This document shows positions 12,501 through 22,600 of a DNA stretch of 64,000 bases, one piece after another. Position numbers and translations under genes: made by a program. Origin of the DNA: Brienomyrus brachyistius (lineage: Eukaryota; Chordata; Actinopteri; Osteoglossiformes; Mormyridae); the NCBI RefSeq assembly GCF_023856365.1, contig NW_026042727.1, positions 1 to 64,000 of the forward strand. Reading direction: 5' to 3'. Under the pieces are notes generated by a model. That model was not told the DNA's origin. It did not search any database and was given only the letters and a program-made list of their open reading frames with translations. Every line of letters starts with the position of its first letter. The first letter of the stretch is position 1.

Positions 12501-13689
12501 TAGACATTTAATCAAAATAATTAAGACAAGACATAAACATACAGTTCTGTTGATATGCGACGCATATAACCTCTGCATTCACAGCACTGCTTCAGTTATC
12601 GAAGAGCAAATTTCCAAAACTCACTCAGTCCGATAACCTAAAGTAATAAGTCATAATCCTCTTCATACGTTGCAGTAATGGGAATGAAATCTCACTCAGT
12701 GTTTATGTAATGGAGCAATGGAATTTCGTGAAATTTCCAAAAGTCCACAGAAATATTTAGAAAAACATTCCTGCAGACTGAGTTTTTGATATTTGCTTTT
12801 CAATTAACACAATTTTCTTCAGTCTGAGGTTTAACAGAATTCAGCCATATGCTGTTCAAAAAAAACTACACAGAACAAAAACAGAATGGACTTTACATCT
12901 GTCTGAAAGGAAAGTTGACACAGGCTGCAGCAGTGAACAAATCAATCAATGTATTAAAGTTAGGCATTAAGTAACTGGAGGCAGTATATACATAACATGA
13001 TAACATGCCTTTTCTGTATTGACCATATTAAGGACGCTGTAACACTGCCCACCACATACCTGCTTCATTTATTGTTTTATACTTGCAGCTGCTTATTCAG
13101 ACAGCTCGTCTACCTGTCTGTCCATGTTGCCCTCCCATGACAACTGGTCCAGCCTACAGGTGCCGTCCCATTCCGGCATGTTACCCATGAGTCATAGCGG
13201 CACCTCCGGGAGCAGCTCCAGGTGAGCCCGTGCCTCCCCTCCCCCACCTGTCCCCATGCTGAGTCTCGGGCCCCCGTCTTCCCTCTTGTTCTCGCCTATA
13301 CCCACATCCTGGCCTGTGTCTGCATCGTCTCACCTCGTTAACAGGACTTTCGCCTTCTTCTGTCCTGATCCATTCAGGCCCATCATTCTGGGACATGCTT
13401 TGATTTATTTCGCCATAGTTACTCTTTGTTTTCCTTTGTACTTTGCACTCTACAAGTAAAATGAATAAAAAATAGGCATTATTTTGATATTGTTTTAGTA
13501 CAGTGACACTAGTATATTTGTTGTTGTTTCCAGGCAACACTGCATGCTGATTTAACGTCTTTCCTTAATCTCCACCCCATTGCTCACACACAGCCAGTAT
13601 CCCAGTTTGTGGTCAATGAGCTCCTCCTCACTCACCCCAGTCTCCTAGTCCAGTGGAATGTCCAACAGCTTGGGCTCTCAGTTCCTGCG

Positions 13690-13966
13690 TGTCATGCCCG
13701 GCTCGTCCGCTCCTCCTGTGTGCCACGCCCCCTGATTACCCACGTGTTTTCTCCCGATTTGTACCCAGCTGTATCTAGTTAATTTGCTCAGTCCTGTGTA
13801 TTTCAGTCCGTGTCTTACCTGAGTCCAGTGTCTGTCATTGATGTTTGTATGCGTGAGATGTTTCCCCGTCCGCGCTTCCTAATTAAACTCCCGTTTTTGC
13901 CTGTCCGCTTGCTCCTTGCACGCCTTGCCCGCACGATCGCCTGCCTGCTTGTACCCGATCGTGACA
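13690..13966 (+). mobile_element. Solo LTR in the last tbxt exon, TSD CTGCG
   Basis: It begins TGTCATGCCCGGCTCGTCC and ends GATCGTGACA. It is a member of the LTR family seen at 24013-24312 (compared in element orientation). Identical 5-bp target duplications CTGCG flank it at 13685-13689 and 13967-13971. A degenerate TATA-like TATTTCAG and an AATTAAA poly(A) signal are visible inside. Reading through it from the exon hits TGA within about 20 codons. Confidence 0.93.
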
Positions 13967-14146
13967 CTGCGCAGCTCTACAACTCATTACCCAGGGCTCT
14001 CGCACCCGGCCACAGTGCCCCTCTCAGGCTCCCCGCTGTATGACAGCACTGCCCCATCGGAAGTTCATGAAGCCTCACAGTACGACGCCTCTCCCCACGC
14101 GCGCTTAGCCACCACCGGGACTCCCATCACTCCTCCTTCCCTGTAG

Positions 14147-15440
14147 GGCGGCGCACTTCCATTATTATTACAGTTTCTACTGTCACTCTGTTGCTTTTCC
14201 TGGTGCTGGACTTTTGACAGATAAATACATTATTTGTTGCATTCAGTGACAAAAGATTGGTCTGTTTAACACCCTCAGTCTCCACCCTATGAGCCCCTTG
14301 TTGGCGGCAGAATCAGGAAGATGTCGGAGAAAGCAGAGGTAAAGTGAATAGTCACCTCGACAATAATGTGGAAACCGCTAATGGTGATCATGCCTGTGTG
14401 GGTGAAATGGATCACCACAGTATAAGCGGATGATGATTATAGACGATTTTTCCCTTTTTCTTTATGTCTGTTTACCATCTAATAGGCATTTTTTTTCTTT
14501 GGGATGCGTCTAGGTCAGATACGACCAAAATATTTTTCTCATTTCAGAAGTGAAAAAAAATATTGCTCTCAGATTCTGTTCAGTTGTAGTTTTTTAAAAT
14601 AATGTACCTTGATTTGTGTTTGTTTAAAATGCCATTACCTGTTGCTTACTGGGCCGCTGAAAATGTCTGGCCCAGCTAAATTTCTTGGTTTAAAAATCTG
14701 GCCCAACTACTTTCCAGACCTGGACTAGCCCTACTGAATCATACACTAATGTTATTCTGTTATGTGGGCTGTTGTGATAGGGAGATTTGCTGGATGCTGC
14801 ACGACGGGTGGTGTCCCTGCTGCAGAATGCCCTGTCTGAAGCAGCACCTAGAGACAGTGAGGGTTGTTGTCATCACCTTAATATTGTATATACGCAATCT
14901 GTTATTTCTTAACTAATATAATTGTAAGGTATTCTTCTAATATATTGTGCACAGCCAACAAAAAAGAGAAAAATGCAAAACCAAAGGAAGGCTTTCTTTT
15001 CTCTTAAAAGTCTTTTTTCTAAACCAACTGAGAGTCAGTTAGAGGGGTGTTCATTATCAGTATTGTTGCTGGCATTTCTGAAAATGTGCCAATTTTAGTC
15101 AAGTGGCTACTTTTCAAATGCAGTCCCTGGCCAAGATGAAGAAAGTTCATGAAGACTACATGATAATATTAAGCACTGACATAACAAACAACATTTTTTA
15201 CATGCAAAATATACAGGAAATATACACTGCAACAGGCTAGGATAGACAAATAACCAAATACACTTGCAAGCCTGACCACTTTAGACCCCAGATTAGAAAA
15301 TTGGTGAATGAGCATATATTTTTTCCAAGTTTTGTTTTGCTTTCAAGTTCTCACAAATAAAAAAAAAAAAAGATTTTCCCACTATAGCCAGATCCAGTTT
15401 CTGTGGGGGGCGGGGGGGGGGGTGACAATTTGTAGTAATA
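14147..15440. other. Mostly unassigned; weak exon-like segments
   Basis: No established gene. Two short plus-strand segments look exon-like: ATG TCG GAG AAA GCA GAG followed by GTAAAG (14321 onward), and an AG-preceded helical-looking segment GDLLDAARRVVSLLQNAL (about 14782-14860). The rest is AT-rich, with poly-A at 15359-15371 and a G-rich run at 15405-15421. Confidence 0.3.
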
Positions 15441-15569
15441 ACTATTTCCTGCTGAAAACCACTGGTAAACTATCCACATGTCTCTGAATATCTGTGAGTC
15501 CCGAGACCTCCATGACAGATAGATATAAGTTGCTAGTGTTGATCGGCAGGAAATCTTCTCCAAAGCCCC

Positions 15570-16290
15570 ACCACCACCTCACACCAATCCACCCAGGGTT
15601 TACTCCAAATAAATTTGCTGGTAATACAAACCGGATCAACTTGTGGTTTGTGTCCACGTGTACTAGAGACAAAGGCCCTGGTACATTCTGCGTACAACAC
15701 AGCCAAGACTTGACAACCTTTATATGATGCGCATGGAATCAACCCTATGCATGGAGGCTGCAACTCTTCTCCACCGAACCCTGTAGCCCATTGACTGCAG
15801 CCTGCATTGACTATCCTGTAGCCTGCATTTGGTAGATCATTCTTGACAGAAGAAACCAAATTGTCAAGTTCCCTAACACAGAGCTCATACTCTTTTATTC
15901 TTCTTAAGATTGTTCTTCTTGAAACACCCATCAGTGTGGCTATGCAAGGCACAGGAAGTTGAGTATGGAGCATTTCTTTCAAACATTGTTCTTCAATCAA
16001 AATCTTGGGTCGTCTATTGGTGGCAGCGACTTCCTGTGTGACACATGGGGCTGGACGTTCCAGATGTGCCCTCACAAGGTCAAAGAGCTCTTGCAAAGCC
16101 AGGGTGATAGCAGGAGGTACTTCAATGTGATTAGACAGGGCCTGCAGAAGATACAGCTCCTGATGACAAAGGAACTCCAGGTAATCCAAATTTAGTGGAG
16201 TCGCGCTGAATCCTATTTCTATTTTATGCAGAAGACTTTCGAGAAGGTGGTATCTGAGCTGTTCACAGAACAAATTATAGTTAATGAGGT
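15570..16290 (-). pseudogene. Transposon-derived HTH and integrase-core ORF, frameshifted
   Basis: The minus-strand frame from ATG at 16273 gives an alpha-helical N-terminus, then a helix-turn-helix-like segment (PCIATLMGVSRRTILRRIKEY), then LVSSVKNDLPNAGYR. After that the frame breaks. In a neighbouring frame (about 15625-15672) the segment SLVHVDTNHKLIRF resembles the start of an rve-type integrase core. This layout is seen in integrase-bearing ORFs repeated in fish genomes. The catalytic core beyond is missing, so it is a dead fragment. The exact superfamily is uncertain. Confidence 0.6.
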
Positions 16291-16299
16291 GTCAAGATC

Positions 16300-16790
16300 T
16301 TGTCTCTGATCCACACACTAGGCCTACCATTCAAAAGTTTTAATTATGAAAATGAAATGTTTTTGTTTTGTGAGGTGCTTGTTCATGTATGATGATGTAG
16401 TGGCTGCTCTGTTTGACCGTGGTAAACCTTTTCACAAACAATATAAGTGAAGAAGTATGACATTAGATCTAAGGACCAGAGTATAATAAAGTTAAATAAA
16501 ATCCATCAAAAACACTTACTCAGTGGAGATTCCAATGTAGTAGGCAGACAACTTTATGGCTTTAATAATGAGTGTATTTAGCAGCTACAAGGACAAAAGA
16601 TATTATAAACCTCTCCATTTTAATGCTAATTTAATAAACATTAACAGATAGCACTTAAGGTGGTTTCGCCTATAGTCTGCTAACACTAACCCGAGAACTA
16701 ATATCTGAGGAGCGTTCTTCCCAGGATTTGAATTTATTAAATTGGCTTTGTGATGTTGTATTAAGAAATTTTATTCACAATGCAATTTAC
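16300..16790. other. Unassigned sequence
   Basis: AT-rich with no recognisable gene or repeat. Confidence 0.3.
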
Positions 16791-16834
16791 CGTACATTGG
16801 CCCATTCTTTTATATACGGTAAGACGAAGCGGGA

Positions 16835-17040
16835 AATTCGAGCGAGCGAGTGCTGTGCAGACGCGAGCGCGTAGAGGGGATGGGTTTTCAGCACTCGAGC
16901 ACACGCACGCGCGTGGTTCGACTTTTGGCCCTAATTTAACGGCGAGCGAGTGAGTGAGTGCTGTGCAATCGCGAGCGCGTAGAGAGCATGGATTTTCTGT
17001 TTTTATGCGCACGACTTTTGGCACTAATTTAACGCCATAG
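16835..17040 (+). repeat. Two-copy tandem duplication, ~100 bp, CpG-rich
   Basis: Two neighbouring copies share GCGAGCGAG, GTGCTGTGCA, GCGAGCGCGTAGAG, ACGACTTTTGGC-like and CTAATTTAACG blocks. It lies upstream of the hairpin and LTR-like end and may be a promoter-side repeat of an LTR. Confidence 0.6.
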
Positions 17041-17162
17041 AAATGTGTGTTTAAAAGGGGAGGAGATCGGGTTGCAGCGCTGGTGTGAGCGGTTTCTCCG
17101 GGCAGTTCGCTCGAGGCTAACGTGGCTTTGGGAACGTGGTGTACCCGTCACCCATGCCAGGG

Positions 17163-17287
17163 AAGAAATCAAAACCGAAATGCTAGGAATATGGACTTCA
17201 TCTTACGTCAAGCGTTTTCCCCTCCATTGATGCCCATAAAGAAAAGGCTTAAAGTCCATATTCCTAGCATTTCGGTTTTGATTTCTT
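17163..17287. repeat. Perfect 36-bp inverted repeat (hairpin)
   Basis: The arms at 17163-17198 and 17252-17287 are exact reverse complements (AAGAAATCAAAACCGAAATG and onward), separated by a 53-bp loop. It lies inside an LTR-like region and could be a foldback insertion. Confidence 0.9.
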
Positions 17288-17289
17288 GT

Positions 17290-17545
17290 CAGGTAAGTCT
17301 TTATGGCCAGATACATTCGCGAGAAATTTGGTGATTTGTGGTGACTGTTTTAATACATTAAGTTGCGTTACGCATTTTCACATTAAGCGTTTTAGAATGT
17401 CCCGTGGCAGGTATCCCCTTCTATTGCCCTAGGGAGGGTTGTAACCCTCGTCTGTATATTAATAAAGAATAATCCTTCTATTCCTGTCTCATGTATCTGG
17501 ACCTCCCCAGCAATTTAACGAAATTTGGTGGCAGCGGTTACAAGT
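17290..17545 (+). mobile_element. LTR-like 3' end with possible primer-binding site
   Basis: An AATAAAGAATAATCC poly(A)-like signal (17460) is followed about 70 bp later by AATTTGGTGGCAGCGG, a form typical of the LTR/primer-binding-site boundary of vertebrate LTR elements (TGG start). The 5' limit is unclear and no second LTR is seen. Confidence 0.45.
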
Positions 17546-17986
17546 GAACCCGTTTAAGTTTAGCGCTCATACTTCCGTCCATATGTTTAAGACCCACCTT
17601 GGCTGACTTAGCTGACATGTCCTGATTTCATAATCTTCAAATTTGTAATCTTTTCTCCTTCATCTAACTCCATGTTTTTAACTTCTTGTCATTTTCTTGC
17701 CGTTTGACTCATAGAAAATTATCAGACTTAAATGACACGTCAGCCTGTGCAGACAGCGATTTCAATGTTTTAATAAATTGGCCAGCAGGTGGGGGCAGTG
17801 CTCAATTTCATTAATGCCATTCAGAAAACTTTCAGGCTTTATGTCTTAATGAACAGCCTAGAAAAGGACAAAGCATTATATTACTGATGCATACAGCAGA
17901 TCCCCAACTCAGGCTGTGTTGCATATTCTTAACAGTGCTACAGTATGTTCACACAGCCAGTACAAACAAACTTGCAAGATCTAGAC
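17546..17986. other. Unassigned sequence
   Basis: No recognisable coding or repeat structure. Confidence 0.3.
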
Positions 17987-18291
17987 CAGGGGTCACCAAC
18001 CTTTTTAAAACGGAGAGCTACTTCACGGGTACTGAGCCATACGAAGTTTGATATCAGTTTTAAACGCCCTCCTAAACATGTCTAAACTTCATGCATGATA
18101 AACATGTTTTAAATGCTTTTTTATATTCAATTTCAAATCTATATAAATGCAAATGTGATAGATTAGAAACAGGACAAAATAAAATTTTAGATGATGTTCG
18201 CTGGTGAGTTGTGCTATTTTATAGAACAGGTCCACGGGCAACTCATGTGGTCATTGGGGGCATCCTTGGGGCACCATGTTGGTGACCCCTT
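17987..18291. mobile_element. hAT-type MITE, TSD ATCTAGAC
   Basis: The termini are CAGGGGTCACCAAC and GTTGGTGACCCCTT (inverted, last base changed). Exact 8-bp target duplications ATCTAGAC flank it (17979-17986 and 18292-18299). It is about 305 bp with no transposase, so it is non-autonomous. Confidence 0.93.
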
Positions 18292-18489
18292 ATCTAGACC
18301 TACCACATCAGGTAGGAAGGTGCCTATTTCTACCAACTATTCAGACCATCAGACCCAAACCATACATTCAGTCATGCACAGGCACTCCACCAGAGGGCTC
18401 TACATTCTGTCCTACATCTGCTCACCTGTTAGACCCACACTCAGTCTCCATCCTGATTTCTACCTACTACTCGGACTATCTCACCAAAA

Positions 18490-18735
18490 CCAGTCCTGTG
18501 GCCTGTTCTATGAAGCGGGGTTACTGGCTTATTGGGGAAACTTGTCGGATTTCTTGATCGGGACCTTCAACTGCTCTGCCATAGAGAGCATCCTAACATG
18601 CTGCCTTACGGTCTGGTATGCGGGCTGCTGGTGGCCTCCTACCGCTCTGCCATAGAGAGCATCCTAACATATCCTAACATACGGCCTTACGGTGTGGTAT
18701 TCGGGCTGCTGGTGGCCTCTATGACTTTTTTTGTA
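18490..18735 (+). mobile_element. Harbinger-like end and LINE RT scrap with short duplication
   Basis: CTGTTCTATGAAGCGGGGTTAC resembles a fish Harbinger-type end. It is followed by a LINE-like translation (YRSAIESILT) that is partly duplicated about 70 bp later (CTCTGCCATAGAGAGCATCC at 18574 and 18645). Assignment is tentative. Confidence 0.4.
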
Positions 18736-19074
18736 GACAGTCCATCTGTGTGGTGCTGTTTGCACGAATTGTTTTGGGAAATGCACTTACAGTTTTGCAG
18801 ATGTTAAGGGTGATTCCAGAAATGCATCAAAGCAACTGAGGAACTGCAATGTCACTGTACAGTTACTTATAATGGGCGCCAATGTAATGTGTAGAGTGGC
18901 AAATAAACTGATTCACCATTTACTCTCATGTACATCACTTAAAATGCTTGTTTTAAATGCAAATGTGTGAATGTAAATCTAAGCAGTAAAGCTACAATTT
19001 ACATTCTGTTTGCATGGTGGAAAGAACATTTAATCTGCCTTTTAAGTGTGATTAGAAGATCTAATGCCTGTGTG

Positions 19075-19280
19075 CTTGTAATAAGATGGTCGCTGGTTCA
19101 AACCCAGCCACAGCACATCTCTGCGTCCTTGAGCGAGGCCCTTAACCCCCAGCTCACTGGGCATCACTATGGGTGGCTGCCCTTCGCAGACAACTTACTC
19201 TGTTTACTCTAAAAAAAAGAGAGCAAGTTGAGAGAGAAGTTAAGACAATTTCTCCACAGGGACCAATAAAGTATCAATTA
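19075..19280 (+). repeat. Second tRNA-like SINE family
   Basis: A B-box-like GCTGGTTCAAACCC is followed by 'ccttgagcgaggcccttaac' and a 3' tail ACCAATAAAGTATC. A second member with the same order of blocks is at 39690-39915. Confidence 0.7.
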
Positions 19281-19666
19281 TTATTACTGTATGAGAGACT
19301 GTCTAATATCAGATAGATAACAGACTCATACTGTGCTGAGCTTGTCTGAGAGAGATGATTAGCAAATGCTCTCCCACAGTATCTCAGCACTCTGTACAAA
19401 GAACTTTATATGCTCAGTATCTGCTCCTGTTTATCTAATTGTTCTCATTTTAACTGGATGTTAAGGAGTAAATTAATAAACGTCATGTAAGTGCACATTA
19501 AAATGCTTTTTCACTGTTACTTAAGTTCCCATGTGAACAGCCAATCAGATCAGCCTGATGTGTGTCTCTCTGTTTCCTCTCTGTTTCCTGCCCTTTCATC
19601 CCGACCACGACCATGATCTCTCACTTAGCAGCAGAGCAGTTTATTCTAAACAGTGGAAGCACAAAA

Positions 19667-22600
19667 ATGTTCAGACTCTTTGGTCTTCTCATTTTCATTA
19701 GTAAGGCCCTATAATATAAATTATTTTGGGATTTTAATATTTTCATTTATCTGTATGATGTGATCAGTGGAATTTGGCCATTTAATCTGCATCATAGTTA
19801 ATAGTTATTTAGATTACTATTATATGTCTTATTTGATTATGATTTTTTTTGTTTTTCTGTTTTTGCAGACACTGCACTGACTACAGATGTTGTTCAGCCC
19901 AGTCACCTGATGAGGGTTCAGCTTGGAGACAGTGTGACCCTGACATGCTTCTGTCAAGGAGAAACAACTTTTGTTACTTTGTTTAAGCAAGCTGTTGGTC
20001 GGAAGCCCCAGCCCATGGCGAAAGCACTTCTCTACGTACCTGGTGAATTTTACAAGGAATATAAAAGCATAAAACGTTACTCCTTACTGAATGCAGAGGG
20101 GAGTTTTAACCTCACTATTTCTAACGTGGAGCCGTCAGATTCTGCAGTGTATTATTGTGCTGCTGTGTTTCTTCATGAGGTCACCTTCGGGAATGGAACC
20201 TTTGTCATAATCACAGGTAAATGAGATTCCAACTATTTTCATATTTGCTTTATTATAATGTCAGTAAGATTATTGTCACGCTCGATCGCGGGCAGAGCGG
20301 CGATCGTGCGGGCGAGCAGGGAAGCAGGAAGCAGGCAGGCAGGATTCGGGACGAAACAAGGGGTTTAATAGAGGAACGGGGAGCAGGAGACATGGAACGC
20401 CAACTAACATCAATGACAGACCAAGCAAACAGGGGAGACCAGGACTTAAATACACCAGACTGAATGACAGCAAACGGAAACAGCTGGGTACAATTCGGGA
20501 AACACACGTGGGTAATCAGGGGGCGTGGCACACACGAGGAGCGGACGAGCCGGGCATGACAGAACCCCCCCCCAAAGGCGCGCTACTCCGGGCGCGCCAA
20601 GGAAGGGGGCGACGGACGGGACGAGGCAAAACAGGACCTGAAAAACAAGAACAGAATCAACGCAGGACAGGGAACAGGACCGAGGCACAAAACAGAGCGA
20701 GGGACAAGACAAAAGACAAAACCTGACAGAGGGTCGGGAAGGCAGACAGGCAAACCAGGAAGGGAGACACAGAAGGAACGGGCGGAACAAAGGGGCCAGG
20801 AGTGCAAGGCGGGTACACCGGGGCACAAGGAACAGAGACGGGCGGAACGAAAGGGCGAGCAGAAAACAGAGGGGCAGAGACAGGCGGGACAAAGGCAGGG
20901 GCGTAGGGAGACAAGGAGGGGGAACTAGGGGAAGCCCGAGGGAGCCCCAGCGGGCGACAGGAGGCAGCCGGAGGGGCCGCAGGCGGCCGGGAGGCCGGAG
21001 CCGGAGGGGACCCCGGAGGGGCCGAGGAGACAGGGCGAGGGACCCGCGGAGGGGCCAGGGAGGGAGCAGGAGGGAGCACCAGGGAAGGGGACGAGGGAGC
21101 TGGAAGGGGCCAGGGCGAAGGTCCGGAGGAGGGGGGAGCCGCAGCAGGCGGCGACGTCCGGAGGAGGGCCGGAGGTAGGGGCCCCGCAGGCAACCGAGGA
21201 GCCGCCGTCGGGGAACCCCCAAGCGACCGACCAGGCACCGGAGGGGGGAGCGAGGCAGGGCGACGAGGCATCGGAGAGGGACCCGCAGGCGACAGCCGAC
21301 CCGGAGGGCCAGGACCCGCAGGCGCCAACCGAGCCCCAGCGCAGGCGAGGCAGGGCGAGCCAGGGGGCAGGGCGGGCGGGACCCCAGCCCTGCGTCTGTG
21401 TCCCCTCCCTTTACGGGACACAGACATGATGACCCCCGGTCGGGGTCGAGTTCGCCGGGACGAGGGAGAAAAAGTCACTGGGGGAGAAGGGACAGGAGCT
21501 GGAGCTGCAGCAGGCGGAGGGGGCGCCTCTGCAGGAACTGGAGGTGGCTGCAGTGGGGGCGCCGGCCCGGGAGCTGCAGCAGGCGGCTGCAGAGGGGGCG
21601 CCTGCCCGGGAGCTGCAGCAGGCGGCTGCAGAGGGGGCGCCTGCCCGGGAGCTGCAGCAGGCGGCTGCAGAGGGGGCGCCTCTGTAGGAACTGGAGCGCG
21701 GTCAGGAACTAGAGCGCGGTCAGGAACAGGAGGTGGCTGCAGTGGGGGCGCCGGCCCGGGAGCTGCAGCAGGCGGCTGCAGAGGGGGCGCCTGCCCGGGA
21801 GCTGCAGCAGGCGGCTGCAGAGGGGGCGCCTCTGCAGGAACTGGAGCGCGGTCAGGAACTGGAGCGCGGTCAGGAACTGGAGCGCGGTCAGGAACTGGAG
21901 CGCGGTCAGGAACTGGAGCTGCAGCAGGCGGCTGCAGAGGGGGCGCCTCTGCAGGAACAGGAGCGCGGTCAGGAACAGGAGCACTGACGGGAGCTGCAGC
22001 AGGCGGCTGCAGAGGGGGCGCCGGCCCGGGAGCTGCAGCAGGCGGCTGCAGAGGGGGCGCCGGCCCGGGAGCTGCAGCAGGCGGCTGCAGAGGGGGCGCC
22101 TCTGCAGGAACAGGAGCGCGGTCAGGAACAGGAGCGCGGTCAGGAACTGGAGCGCGGTCAGGAACTGGAGCGCGGTCAGGAACTGGAGGTGGCTGCAGTG
22201 GGGGCGCCGGCCCGGGAGCTGCAGCCGGCGACTGCAGTGGGGGCGCCTGCCCGGGAGCTGCAGCACGGTCAGGAACTGGAGGTGGCTGCAGTGGGGGCGC
22301 CGGCCCGGGAGCTGCAGCAGGCGGCTGCAGTGGGGGCGCCTGCCCTGGAGCTGCAGGTGGCTGCAGTGGGGGCGCCTGCCCTGGAGCTGCAGGTGGCTGC
22401 AGTGGGGGCGCCTGCCCTGGAGCTGCAGCAGGTGGCTGCAGTGGGGGCGCCTGCCCTGGAGCTGCAGCAGGTGGCTGCAGTGGGGGCGCCTGCCCGGGAG
22501 CTGCAGCAGGCGGCTGCAGAGGGGGTGCCTCTGCAGGAACTGGAGCACGGTCAGGAACAGGAGCACGGTCAGGAACAGGATCTGGCTGCAGTGGGGGCGC

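Larger units (their letters stand above)
12158..14146 (+). pseudogene. tbxt: Brachyury (T-box) homologue, 3' exons, disrupted
   Basis: Three exons encode the C-terminal region of a brachyury-type T-box transcription factor. They are 12158-12334 (HPQFGSTLSLSSPHGCDCY, then APYPSPYTHRSASP), 13089-13221 (CLSMLPSHDNWSSLQVPSH, then GMLPMSHS) and 13594-14146 (QYPSLWSMSSSSLTPVS; after the LTR, GSPLYDSTAPSEVHEASQYD and TPITPPSL, then TAG). The joins are phase 1 and phase 2 with GT/AG ends. The last exon has an in-frame TAG at 13646-13648 where relatives have Gln. It is also split by a solo LTR (13690-13966), yet the frame is preserved on both sides of the insertion. A Trp near the C-terminus, in the usual TWTPVTPPS motif, is Gly here. 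The DNA-binding T-box exons were not found upstream. Retained introns argue against a processed copy; a decaying paralogue is likely. Confidence 0.88.

Noticed and set aside
15351..15563. Frame through poly-A/poly-G (FFFFYL, PPPPPP)
   Set aside because: Low-complexity translation at homopolymer runs.
18191..18655. 154-codon plus frame
   Set aside because: It spans the 3' half of the hAT MITE and LINE/Harbinger scraps; no coherent domain.
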